DNA of 64,000 nt from Citrus sinensis (lineage: Eukaryota; Streptophyta; Magnoliopsida; Sapindales; Rutaceae), in NCBI RefSeq assembly GCF_022201045.2, contig NC_068558.1, positions 44,729,001 through 44,793,000 of the forward strand. The letters are read 5' to 3'. The position numbers and the translations under genes are program-made. Below, in pieces: positions 25,169-37,004 of this stretch (the first letter of the stretch is position 1; the number at the start of each line of letters is the position of its first letter). The notes below the pieces were generated by a model that saw only the letters and a program-made list of their open reading frames with translations, did no database searches and had not been told where the DNA came from.

Positions 25169-26089
25169 ATGGCGACAGGGCAATGGGCTGATCTTCCCTC
25201 TGAGCTACTATCATTAATCGCGGAACGTTTAGGCGTAATTGATCTTTTCAGTTTCAGCATTGTGTGTAAAGGTTGGAATTCAGCTGCATCTACGCCTTCA
25301 TCTCAGATTTCAGCTCAGATTATATCCTCCCCAAATCGTGCCCTGTGGTTTCTACTCTATGGTAAAAATTCTCAATGCTTTTTGGTCAGCGAAACAGACA
25401 AGAAGTACAAGATCAGTATCCCAGAGATGAATGGGGCAGCGTGCATTGCATCAAAGGAGGGGTGGCTTCTTTTACACAGGGATGACTCACCGTTCTTCTT
25501 TTGCCCCTTTTCGGCTTCTAAAATAGACCTTCCCAAGTTCCGCAAATCAGAACAATGCAATGTTGTTGCTACATTTTCGGCTCCTCCCACGTCCGAAGAT
25601 TGCATTGTTGCTGTTGCGTGCCAGAATGCACCAGGAGTTGATCTACATCTGCTTTCTCGGGGAGCAAAAGAGTGGACGACGCACACATGCACCCATCTCA
25701 ACGGGCTCATAAAGACTATTACAGGTGCTGCTTATGCTGATAACACATTCCAGTTCTATGATGATAAAGACAGACTTCTTACCTTCACTCCCGAAAATGG
25801 AAAGTGGAAAAATTATAAAATAATTTTTGGCTCTGGAGAAGATCATCCGAATACTGAAACTGTGCCGTTCTTCCTTTGGAGGGACAGCTTTAAACGCTGT
25901 AGCATGAACGAGAGGTTGGGTCTAGGCGAGGACGTATCGGTTAGTACTTGCGGCACAGTGGTTCCAGATGGTCGCCATGGCAAAATTCTCTTCAATGAGA
26001 GAGTCTCTCAACAATCTAAAAGCCGTGGCCTAAGAGGAGTATGGATCGAACCTCGGTCCCCTCAGATTCCTCCAGAAATGAGTTGGTAG
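25169..26089 (+). CDS. F-box protein, SKIP23/DUF295-like, apparently C-terminally altered
   Basis: Single-exon 306-aa protein. An F-box occupies residues 5-45 (WADLPSELLSLIAERL, then IVCKGWNSAA), the Skp1-binding part of an SCF ubiquitin ligase. The following 180 residues resemble the DUF295 repeat of plant SKIP23-like proteins (IPEMNGAACIASKEGWLLL, then FFCPFSASKIDLP). The usual family length is about 380-400 aa. Here the last 75 residues, from about PFFLWRDSF, do not look like the normal DUF295 end, so the gene is either truncated or has acquired a new tail. The substrate is unknown. The start ATGGCGACAGGG is the first ATG after a likely leader intron. It is not part of the Arabidopsis order of neighbours, so a later insertion is likely. 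Confidence 0.85.
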   Translation: MATGQWADLPSELLSLIAERLGVIDLFSFSIVCKGWNSAASTPSSQISAQIISSPNRALWFLLYGKNSQCFLVSETDKKYKISIPEMNGAACIASKEGWLLLHRDDSPFFFCPFSASKIDLPKFRKSEQCNVVATFSAPPTSEDCIVAVACQNAPGVDLHLLSRGAKEWTTHTCTHLNGLIKTITGAAYADNTFQFYDDKDRLLTFTPENGKWKNYKIIFGSGEDHPNTETVPFFLWRDSFKRCSMNERLGLGEDVSVSTCGTVVPDGRHGKILFNERVSQQSKSRGLRGVWIEPRSPQIPPEMSW

Positions 26090-27453
26090 ATATATGAGTT
26101 CTTAAGTCAATTCTTACTTACTTTTTTATGTTTAGTATATAGAAGTATTGCCATTTTTGGAGTTTAAGAGTTTTTAATTATTAGCGTTCCTTTATATATT
26201 TGCAACATAATAATGGGTTGCTTAAAAACTTTTGAACGACGCTTGGAGAGCTCTCTTCTTTTTGACATAATTATTTCAGAATTTCAACTCAATAAACAGT
26301 TGTTGAGTTAGAATATTAATGCCATGTTTTGTGGCCGCTCTGACATTGGAGCATTGTCCAAAAGTGGGGCCGACATTCTAAATTTCTAATGTTTTGGTAG
26401 GCAAAGCCGAGTGGTGGTGGACCACTTTCTTGTAGGTTGACTTATTTTGAACATGATGACGTTGCTTTTCAATTTCCAGAGAGCTGGATTCAGATTCAGG
26501 ATACAGAAAGGTGTAATAATATATATATATATTTTTCCTCCAGGCCATGTGAATTTGGACCCTCCAATTTCAGATCCTTACAAATCAGAGGTGGTCCTTT
26601 TGATCAAGGTTCCCCGTCATCCATCTTTTTCCTTGCGACCTTTTGCACTTTCAAGAGTTCCAATATTCCAGCCTGTTGTGTTGATAGCTTTCAATTGGCG
26701 ATAATTATTTTACTGCTTCGGCTCTTCATCGGCTGAGGAGGCTACTATGGTTTCGTAACTACATTGATTCCGTGCACTATAACATAGAAAATGATAAAAA
26801 GCTATTAATGGTGGCAGCAATTAAAAAAAAAATTATAAAATTGGGTGGTATTATATTAGAAAATAAAATTCTCTCTTGATCTAATCATGTATTGAATAAA
26901 TAATTTAAGTGTGCTATAGTTAATAAATAAATAAAAATTAATTTTTATCAATACACTATTATTAAAAGACATATAAAAAAAATTAAAAGATCAGCTAAAC
27001 TTAAATTAGCAAAAGATCACATTCCTAAAAAATAATACTAACTCTTAACTTCACAATATCACACCATAAGATTTTATCATTGTTTTATCGACATTACGCC
27101 GCATTTTTAGGTTTAAATATAAGTAGTCTTGTAATATATGCCTCAATTTAATCGTCATTACCTTTTATTGGTTGAACTAACTACCCCGAAAAAAGTGAAA
27201 ACCGACGTGTCGTCGAGAAAAGAAACGAGAAGTCGTCCAATCCAACGAACCTTAAATATACAAGTCATGTCATGAACATAGACGCTTATAAAGTCCAATC
27301 TTAGACATTGCAACTTGTTGGAAGGGCATATTCTGTCCATCACATACTCTATTGCCGTTTCACTGAAGTAGCAAGCAACTCTTCTCCCTCTCACCCTCTC
27401 TCCCCTCTCTCTCTCTCTCTCTCTGTGTAAAGCTCTAGCTGCTGCAAGGAAAT
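26090..27453. other. Intergenic region with CT-rich promoter of the SDR gene
   Basis: After the F-box 3' UTR comes non-coding, AT-rich DNA. From 27380 to 27425 a (CT)n tract (CTCTCCCCTCTCTCTCTCTC) precedes the next gene by about 30 bases, a common plant core-promoter or leader feature. A short (AT) run lies near 26518-26530. No other gene is supported. Confidence 0.5.
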
Positions 27454-29286
27454 ATGATCAGACAGGGACTGAGGTTTGTTTCTCCAACTGCTTTCTCTCT
27501 TTCTCTTAAATGTTTAAGAGAATTAGTTGAGGTTTTCTGCAGTTTCTTTTAATCTTCATTCTTCATTTTCATAGATAAGGCATCTGGGTTTCCATTCTGT
27601 TTCTGCTAAGACTAATCATATGTCAGCTTCTAATGCCTTCTCTCCTTTGTTTTCTGTTTTCATTTGGTGCTTGTTTGTCACTATTATAGGGTATGAAATG
27701 AGTTGGCTTGCCCACCAATTATACCGTCTTCATTTTCATCTACTCTCTCTTGATCTCTTGTCTGTTGGCATTGTTTATCGAACGAGTTTATAATACAGCT
27801 TATTCATCACTGTTCTATTTTTGAAACAGCAAAAAAGTGCCCATTTCAATAGCTCTACTTGCTGAGAGATGCAGCAGGGGATTATCCACAGAGTCAAGGT
27901 ATGCTATGAAATTAACGTTGCCCTTACTTCCCCCTTTTCTTTGAAGTATTTGCTTACTTACTACAGAAGAAAACTCTGGTTGATGCCAAAATATATATAT
28001 ATATATATATATATAATATTGCCAGTAAGAAGCCAAACCGTATTTTAATAATATTATCCATTAACTGTTTGCCGGACCGTGTCTTCTTTTGCTACAGGTC
28101 CATGTCCGAACACTTAGAATAGATTTTTCAATTAAATGACAATATTATATATATCTTGTAACAGCCGTCCTTTTTGTTTTATTTGAAGTTCGTTATTGGG
28201 TACTGATTAACTTTAATTAATCTAAAGTCATGAAGCGAGTTCTAGGAAGTAGTTAGGCAATTGTTTATTTGTCACATGGCAGCTTCTGCCTGCCCTCTGG
28301 TCACCCGCAAAACGAACCAAAAAATTGAACTGTTACTATGTAAATATTTTAAGATAAAACATCAAGAGGCAATTATCTGGCATAATCTGCAATTAGTACT
28401 TTGCTTCTCAATACACAATTAAGATGGAATTTTCAGTTTGCATATGGTAATTGAAGTGTTTTGTTTTATCTTGTGATAAAGAAAGCTAGAAGAGAAAGTA
28501 GCACTGATCACTGGAGCAGCAAGTGGTATTGGAAAAGCAACAGCTGCAAAATTTATCAGCAATGGTGCCAAAGTTGTTATTGCTGATATTCAACACCAAC
28601 TTGGCCAACAAACTGCAAAAGAACTTGGACCTAATGCCACCTTCATTGCCTGTGACGTCACCAAAGAATCAGATGTCTCTGATGCTGTTGATTTCACCAT
28701 ATCTAAACACAACCAACTTGACATCATGTACAACAATGCAGGGGTAGCCTGCAAAACTCCCAGAAGTATTGTGGACCTTAACCTTGAAGTTTTTGATCAA
28801 GTCATGAGGATCAATGTGCGAGGAGTTGTGGCTGGTATCAAGCATTCCACTCGTGTCATGATTCCGCGCAGAAGTGGTTGCATTCTGTGTACAGCCAGTG
28901 TTACAGGATTATTGGGCGGGCTCGCGCAGCACACGTATTCTGTTTCCAAGTCAGCCATCATAGGACTAGTCAAATCTATGGCAGCTGAGCTATGTGAGTA
29001 TGGAATCAGGATTAATTGCATATCGCCTTTTGCAATTCCAACTCCTTTTGTGATGGAAGAAATGAGTCAGATTTATGCTGGTGTTGATGCTTCACGGCTT
29101 CTGGAATTGGTATACAGTACTGGTGTGTTAGAAGGAACACACTGTGAACCCAATGATATTGCTAATGCCGCACTCTATCTGGCATCTGACGATGCCAAGT
29201 ATGTAAGTGGGCATAATTTGGTAGTGGATGGAGGTTTTACATCATTTAAGAATCTGAAATTGCCTGCACCTGTTCAGGTGTTGTAA
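27454..29286 (+). CDS. Short-chain dehydrogenase/reductase, mitochondrial-type N terminus
   Basis: Predicted 297-aa classical SDR from exons 27454-27473, 27830-27898 and 28482-29286. The NAD(P) motif TGAASGIG is at residues 40-47, NNAG at 114-117, and the catalytic Ser169, Tyr182 and Lys186 lie in TASVTG and YSVSK. The C terminus has the family's NLVVDGG element. The first 30 residues, encoded by the two small exons, are rich in Arg, Ser and Ala and free of Asp, consistent with a mitochondrial presequence; this is inferred. The closest group is the plant secoisolariciresinol-dehydrogenase/xanthoxin-dehydrogenase-like SDR110C set; the syntenic Arabidopsis gene is At4g03140. The substrate is unknown. 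The third exon acceptor was placed at 28481 because it restores the Arg-Lys-Leu-Glu lead-in usual in the family. Confidence 0.92.
27990..28015. repeat. (AT)n microsatellite in the second SDR intron
   Basis: About 13 uninterrupted AT units, likely polymorphic in length. Confidence 0.9.
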
Positions 29287-29759
29287 AAGTTCATTGCCCA
29301 TCGCGGTTTGAAGGAATATTATGATCATAAATGTCATCTTCCTCAAGTGTAAAAAGATGGAATATGCTGTATATGATTTCTAATTGCTAATTAGAAGTTG
29401 TTTACAGATCATATGAGGAATCTACCTCTTATATTAGCTACTTATCTGTTTATTTATCATACAGGGCCATACTAAAAAGCCAAGTTAATTCTTTCTTGGA
29501 GATTTTAGAAATATTAATACAAGTGCTTGTCTTGATATCTTATTAGCATTTTCCTGATATTTTGCTAGCATATACAAATATTTTGATGGGCATGCAAGTG
29601 AGTATAGGAGCTCGAGCTCTTAACTGGTATATCATCAACCATCTGTCAGGGGAGAAGCTAGAAACCATCTTCACAAAATTATTACTTCAATACCTCACAG
29701 GACTAAGTGCAGGAATTTAGGCGCAACAATCAGAAAGTGAAGGAATTTAAGCGCAACAA
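29287..29759. other. Convergent 3' region of the SDR and DHQD/SDH genes
   Basis: Both flanking genes end here. A 19-base direct repeat (AGGAATTTAAGCGCAACAA and a variant) appears at about 29711 and 29742, immediately before the DHQD/SDH stop codon. Nothing else is supported. Confidence 0.5.
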
Positions 29760-32700
29760 TCAGAACTGTTCTAAAACAAGCTTGCGCATGAAATCCTCTG
29801 GAGCTGCAAATCAGTGGAAGCAGGATGTTCTAAGACACAAATCACTGTTATTTGGAACGACAGATTAAAACTAAAAGGAAGTGGGGATTGATACCTAAGC
29901 CACCAGTGAAAAGTCTGAATTGACCTAGAGCCTGCCTGATGAACATCTCAACCCCGCTCACAACAGTGGCTCCAACCTCAGCAGCCTCTCTCAGGAGCCT
30001 TGTATTTCTAGGTGTATAGACCGCATCAAATACGAGCTCATATGCTTTCAAGGCCTCCTAAACAATCATGGAAGGTGAAGGATTTAGTAATCAATATGAG
30101 TACTTATATATAATCTTCAAGGAAAGAGATTTCAGGAGAATTACGACCTTGGGAACAGGACTTTGATCGGAATTTGGTTCCATTCCAATGGCAGAAGCAT
30201 TTGCAAGAATCATGCCCTTCTCTGGGAAGAATTCATGCAAATATTCAAAATGCAGAGCTTCCCCTGAAACTGCATCTGCTAGAGCCTTTGCTCTCTCTTT
30301 TTAGAAGAATGTCAAAGTTAGACATAGAGAAGAAAGGCTGCTTGATTTTAACATGAAGGAAATTTTTAACCTGCCTTACCATAGTTGCGGTTGAAGATGA
30401 TGACCCGAGCTCCTCTACTTTTGGCTCCAAAAGCCAAAGCTCTTCCTGCTCCTCCTGCTCCGACCAACACAAAAATTTTCCCAGCTATAGGAGAAGTGTG
30501 TGATGCCACCCCATTGATTCCTTGCCTTTCTGTACACCCCATGAAAATGCATGAGCGATCTTTCATAATTTTCCTTTCCTGGATATACGAACTACAATAA
30601 TAAAAAATTTGCACTCAACGAGTCACCGCAGAAATAAGAAAAATACCTCTTAGTGCATCCTCTATTGCAGATATTGCAGACTCGCAATCTGTGTTATAAC
30701 CAACCAGCTTCCCGTCAATAGGCCTCCTTATGATGGTATTTACAGCTCCTATGGACTGGTTTCAAAACAATCCACAATTCAGAAGCTTATATATGTGTCA
30801 TTAAGCTATCATTGACAGTAGTTCAAATTAATTCACTTGCCGTGAAACGGAAATTGTTATTTACAATTCATCGGTATAAATGTCAGCATTGAATAAACAG
30901 AATTTGGTGGGAATTTTTGGACCTACATAGAGAAAAACAATGAAACACGATCTGATTTTCAAACAATGAAAAACAAACATCGCAAAGCTATACAGACCTT
31001 AGCCAGTGGATGGACTTCATCACAGCATGCCACTGCTGGTTCCTTATGGGGGATTCCTACACTACAAAACCATCAAAGAATAAATCATCAATTAGATTAA
31101 ACAGAAAAATAATAATCACTTCATAATCACAATGCTTTCTTTGGGCCAAAAATAAATAAAAAATTGTTAATAACCTGAAACCAGCAAAGTCAGTGCCTGA
31201 ATAGGTTCTGAAGAACTCCTTGACATCATCGACGAGCATGGGCACATAGATACCGTTAAATCTTGTATGCCTAAAGGCTGGGTTATGCAGAATTGGCCCC
31301 TTACTGTGGCCTACTGGATTTGAAACTAGGCCGAAAATTTTTGTGTCTGGGTTGATATGTTCAAGCTGATAAACTTGTTTAAGGCTGACTAGCGTAGGCA
31401 GCCCAGGTACTGATTTTCCTCCCAGGGATCCATACACCAAAAATCCACCAAATTTGGGACCCAGTAGCTGGCTTATAAGACCCCTACTGCCCACTGCCAG
31501 AGCGATTAAAGGCACCTGAAGATAGCAATTAAAAATGCCCCATGTTGCCTTACCAATGTTTCAGTTAATAATTAACATATATAAGATGAAAAGTTAATGA
31601 ATGCTACTACCTGGCAGTGAGTAAGCATCTCAAAAACAGGGGCCAAGTCTGTAATAGAATCCACTGCAATTTCAAGCTTCATAACATCTGCTCCAGTAGC
31701 CTGCATGCAGGCAATGACATCCCCAAGTTTCTCTGTCGTAGGTTTCCCTCCACCATTCAAATAGCTTGATACAATTATTTTGGTATTGGATCGACTGTAT
31801 ATAATTTCACTCATGAGCGGATCAGAGGCTACCTGTTGCACAGTTTTTATTTTTATTTTATAGAATTTAATAAATCGGATCCACTGTACACACACTTAAA
31901 AAAAAATTGTTATTGTTAGCAGGTAGTGACAATTTTCTATTTTGCAATCAAACCTCGTAGTCCATTTCGACAAATTCGACATCCAAGTCAAGAGCCCGTC
32001 TCAGTACTTGCAGGCAAGTATTCTTGCACGCTTCATCGCTCGACTTCCTCGATGATTTGAGCCTGTCAAGTGACAAACTTAGCTCAGGGTCCAGTCCACT
32101 GCAACTGCATGGCCTTTTTATTTTGGCTCCAAATTCGAAATGTATCAAACGTGACACTGATTCTGATTTGATCATTATAAATTTTGCAAGGTAATTATGT
32201 GACAACATTGTATGTCTAAGCTAGCCGATAAAACGCCAAAAAATGGTAAAAGTCTAGGAGAGGATTAAAAAATTAGGAAAATAAAAGTAATATTTGCTCA
32301 AAATGGGCATAGTAGGGCCGCAGGCCAAGTTGCCGTTTCTGTGGTCAAGTGCTGGTGTGAAAAAAGAAAAGAAAAGAAAATCGTAAGTGGCCCGCAGAAA
32401 CGGGCGCTGCACGGTGCCCATTTTGGGCGAATATCGGTGCTCCGTTATTTAAAGACAAAAACGGCCCTAGGATTTGGTAAGCCCATGTGAACAATTTTGA
32501 AGGCAATGAAGGTCGGTGAAACGTGATGTGGTGGGTCCAATTAAAAATAAACATGCGACTTCAAGTGTCGTTGTTGTCTGAGTGGTCAGGTTTATGGACC
32601 TTAAAATTTGACAAGTGACGAGAGCTGATAAGAAGCTTCTGGCTGAAGTTGTGTCCATCTTCGACCGTCCATCTAGTCCAATATATTTACATCCAATTTA

Positions 32701-34758
32701 AGGACTGCATTCAGTAATAGTGATAATCTACGGTCGATTATTGAATATAACTCATCAAGTTGATGCAACCCTTATATGACATGATATCAGCATCTTTGTC
32801 TTCTCATACAAAATAATTTACGCAGTTTAATGGGGGCCCAAATTCGAAAGTTGTCCATTTTGGCTTTTATAAGCAGGAGTTGGTTAAGTTACGGATCATG
32901 TAACTTACAGATCCAGTGGCTGCCAAGTCCCATTGCTTAGATTTCAATGCTTTTCTCCCTCCTCAGGGCACATGGCTGCCAACCATTGGGTGTGTATGTT
33001 ACATAATCCGTAACATAGCAAGCTGCAACGAAGGGGTCTGACACAATTTTTTTCACGTTACGTTAGTGGTTAAAGTTGCTGTATTTACTTTCTTGATATT
33101 TACATACCATTTTTAAAGGGGGAGTGAGATTCTCACTTTGTAGGTCTCATCTAATTTTAGAGTGGGAAGTGAGATTCTCACTCCCATGGGGGAGGTGGGA
33201 GTGGGAATCCACTCTCCTCTCTTCCCTTTTTATCCTCATAATTAAAATAAATAAATAATATCATATTTATTAAAAATAATAATTATAAACATATTTTTTT
33301 TATTAAATTTAATAAAATAATAATAAATAAATATTATATTTATTTAAATAATAATATTATTTTATAAATTAAATTCATTAAAAATAATAATATTAAACAT
33401 TAATTTTAATAAATATTAATTATTTATTTAATTAATAATGTAAACACATAAATTGGATTCAGGTTTCAAATCGATTCTCCTATTCCAATGTAAGTAAACA
33501 ACCTACTCCCACTCCACACTCCCAATCCTAAGATTCCCACTCCTCAAGATTCTCACTTCAATCCAAAATGTAAATGCTAACTAAACTCATTTATCTGATT
33601 AATAATACGATTATATTTTTTATTATAAATTTTTATCATTAAAACTCAAATATTAGATATAATTTATTTCTCTCCATTTCTCTTTTTGTAAAGGATGAAT
33701 ATGTACCTGATGTTTCACTAATAAAATTCTATATAGACTTAATACTTTAATAGTGTTAATCGTAAAATATTAGAAGACATGTATAGTTTATAATCTCAAT
33801 ATATAATATTATTCACATAAATATAAGTGTAATTTCAATAGTACAAACGAGTAATATTTTGATAGATAAATATATTTTATAATATTGATATAAATATTTG
33901 ATGTAAACCTTGTTCACTATATAACCATTAAGCTTGTTATTGAATAACTCATTTATTTTTCGTGTTACATTAAGACTTTAATATTTGAACATGATTATTA
34001 AATGGACCCTATTTGGAGTCAACCTAAATTTAACACGATATGAATGTGGCTTGGTGATATGTTTGGCCAGCTCTATCTGCTGCAATGAAGAGAAGTGTGT
34101 TGGCTAGCTGAGCCAAGTAGACTCATGACGTTTCGACACTTGTCTAACTCGCTTTTGCCTAATTGCCTATATCAGAAATTCTATTATGCAACTCGCAAAT
34201 ATTTTTGCCTTATTCATATGCCTAAAAATTAAATAAACAATGTGAACAGGGTGGAACTATGTATAACAACTTTTATTTATATGTAAGGGACTGAATTAAA
34301 ATTTCAATTATATTTTCATGTCCGGACTAATAGTTTTTATGTTGCAACCTACTCTACTCAAGTTTATATAACTTGTTAATTAATAATCCTCGTTTTGGCT
34401 CACTCAATTCCACTAATTTTAATATTTTATGTTATAACCTACTTAATTTTATAATTCCCTTCACCAAATGTGAATAAGATGATCACAAGGGAAAGTGGGG
34501 GTACAAGAAAGAGATGAAGAAGAAGAAGAAGAAGCTTGGGGACTCTAAATACCTGTAGGAAACAATAGCAGGGAGAGTTGGGTGCTGAATGAGTTTGTCA
34601 ACTTCAGAAATGTGAGAGAACTCCATGGAATCAATGCAAAGCTCTACAAGATCCGCACCTTCAACCTTTGCTTGCTCTATTGAAGCTTGCATTTCTTCTG
34701 TGGTTTCACATTCTAGCTGTGTGCACACCAAGAGACTGTTCTTCGCCGCCACTTCCAT
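29760..34758 (-). CDS. DHD/SHD: Fused 3-dehydroquinate dehydratase/shikimate (or quinate) dehydrogenase without transit peptide
   Basis: Predicted 519-aa bifunctional shikimate-pathway enzyme. Exons (minus): 34758-34553, 32062-31954, 31832-31611, 31515-31175, 31061-30998, 30755-30647, 30529-30371, 30290-30148, 30057-29895, 29803-29760. Residues about 8-220 are the type I dehydratase domain (VSYR, Schiff-base Lys157 in VMKLE). About 235-519 form the dehydrogenase (NPVGHSKG 245-252, PHKE with Lys299, Asn320, NTD with Asp337, NADP loop GAGGAG 374-379). Unlike the plastid enzyme (about 600 aa), the protein starts right at the dehydratase domain with no transit peptide, so a cytosolic location is inferred. 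Tyr129 stands where the catalytic His is expected (SSY rather than SSH). Gly248 and Gly295 stand where the Arabidopsis enzyme has Ser336 and Thr381. These changes suggest a specialised paralogue, perhaps in quinate or gallate metabolism; this is not proven. The first intron is 2.5 kb and holds a MITE. Confidence 0.92.
33096..33577. mobile_element. MITE-like element in the first intron of the DHQD/SDH gene
   Basis: The left part ATATTTACAT...GGGGGAGTGAGATTCTCAC and the inverted right part GCATTTACATTTTGGATTGAAGTGAGAATC match over about 45 bases with gaps. Several further copies of GAGTGAGATTCTCAC and GTGGGAGTGGGAATC lie inside both ends, flanking an AT-rich core (33230-33460). The ends resemble PIF/Harbinger-type MITEs common in dicots. 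The target duplication could not be fixed. It lies in a spliced-out region and antisense/sense orientation is undefined. Confidence 0.55.
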
Positions 34759-37004
34759 GACACAGAGAGAGGGAGAATGTAAGAGTACGAGTTACTGAGT
34801 TGGAGCAAGAGCTGAGAATTATTAATGTGTGGGGGAATTTTTGCCAACTAACTAATAAAGCTTCTTAATTTATAACAAAAAGAAAATGTGTTATTGTAGC
34901 ATCCGTGGCTGGCTAGTGGCTGCTTTCGCCTATGATAACCTGCCACGCAGCCAGTGTGTATTTAATCCTAGCTTTGAATTTTTTTTAATTTTTTTTTTAA
35001 GAATAAGGAAACAGTCAAAGCACAAATTAATTTTTTTTAAATCCTTACTTCTCTTATGACTTGAATTTTCAGATTTGGATGGCTGGTTAAATGAAACGGC
35101 ATAAAAACATCTATTCTTCTACGTGTAATTATAAAATTATAAATTATATCTATGCATAATTGCCTTTAGCACCTGCCACACAAACCAATCTCGACATGAC
35201 AACATATTGATTTCTGTCTGAATCATATAATTATTTTTCCACCATTACTCTTGTGGAATATTCAAATTGCATCTCTCAAAATTTAATTTTAAATAATAGG
35301 TATGGAATACATTATTTGTCAAGTGAACGATATTTTTTTTTTGTAAATTTAAGTAAATTTAGTATAATAATATATATCATATATTATATAGAATAAATTT
35401 AAAAACATCATTTGAAAAATGATACTAAACCCACCATAATCATTACATTGAGTGAACAAATTCAAATTTAACCTAATTTTAGTATTCTTACTCAAATGAT
35501 GAATGTCTCCTCTCACCTTTTGATCAATGACTCAAACTCTTTTTATATATAGTGAAGTTTGATATCTTTTAAATATTTAAAACAAGGTCTAATTTAGTTT
35601 AATTTAGCGCGCACATTTATATCATTAAAAAGAAAAAAGAAAAAGAAAAACAAACGTGGTCCTAACTCCTGACTCTGAGAATCAAATAGCCGTTCCTTTT
35701 AGTGGCCCAACCACTATAACTACTCTCCAATAATTCCCGGATCGTAGGACATCAACCGTCTAAATGTTCTAATTATTTCTTGTCTTATTCCTCTTGTTCC
35801 AATAAATGATTTTGTCTATCTTCCTCACTTTTTTAGCTGTCTGTTCCCATCAATAGAATTTGGAACTTTTAGGTAATTAACTCAAGAACATCGGTGTTCT
35901 CAGAATATTATGAAACGGGACTCGATTTTAAGTTCCTCATTTATAGACCCCAAAAAAACCCAAAAAAAAAAAAAAAAGAGGGAAAATCAACAGTAGTATT
36001 GCATTCTTAACTTAATCCCCTCGAATCCATTTACCCATATTTCCGAATTTCCATGTGTAAATTGCAGCATAAGGCATCTGCAAATCACAACACAGAGCAC
36101 TCAATCAAGTTGGTGGTTGAGAAGTGGGACCTATAAAGCAGAAGCACTTCAATAATTGACGGTTGTAGGGAAGGGAATGAGTGACATGGACTCGACCTGC
36201 TGACTGCCTCTTTGAGAAATTTCACCTTTCATGCACACGTGGAGCAAGGACATTGGTCGCTTATGACGGTTAGTATGAAGGACATATTAACTAATTACTT
36301 TTAGCTATATTGAAACTTCAATCAACCATCATCTTTGCATATATATGGGTTTAGTCATTAAGCATTGTTCAAAGTTGAATGATAGGCGTCGAGAGGCTGC
36401 AGTTTCATCGCCTATCATTATGCAAGCAGCATTTAGATTTCACTTCTGCCTTTTTCCACATGCATAACATACTGTGTCTTCGTGCCAGACCAAATTTTCA
36501 ATAGGTCATCTTGCAGTTATGCCATGTGAAAAACATCTTTTGCCATTTAACTAATTATAGTGGCCCTCCCCAACAAATCATGCATCACAATTGTCTTACT
36601 ACAGTACAAATATCTTGAGATTAGTGGGATCCATGCCATGTGCAACATCATGAAGGAGATTCGCAGGATCCGTCCAAGAGTTATACTGCAGATTACATTT
36701 ATGGGGGCCAGATTCAAAGAAAGGTCCCTCGCTTTAATTTATCAACCGTATCATTTGAGTGATTTGGATGTGCAATCATTTTACAACAAACAGCAATTTC
36801 TGGAGATTTTTGTTCATGTTCAGAGGCAGATGATAAAATCTGGTGTATTTTATCTGAGAATGAACAAATGACCTTCGAACAAATATGAAAAATAGCATTC
36901 ACATTTGTGCAGCTTTAATGTTCCTTTATGACAGTCTAATTCAGTGGTGAATTCCTCAGCTATCAACATATAGTTATGCTTAGTCCCTAAACCTACAACA
37001 CGAT
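34759..37004. other. Long intergenic region, nothing coding supported
   Basis: Promoter side of the DHQD/SDH gene, followed by AT-rich DNA with an A15 run near 35964. A CACACGTGGAG G-box-like site occurs near 36235. The 103-codon plus-strand frame at 36560-36871 has no recognisable domain and no splice or codon support, and is left out. Confidence 0.5.

Noticed and set aside
36560-36871. 103-codon plus-strand frame
   Set aside because: No family, no membrane or targeting logic, no splice context; probably chance.
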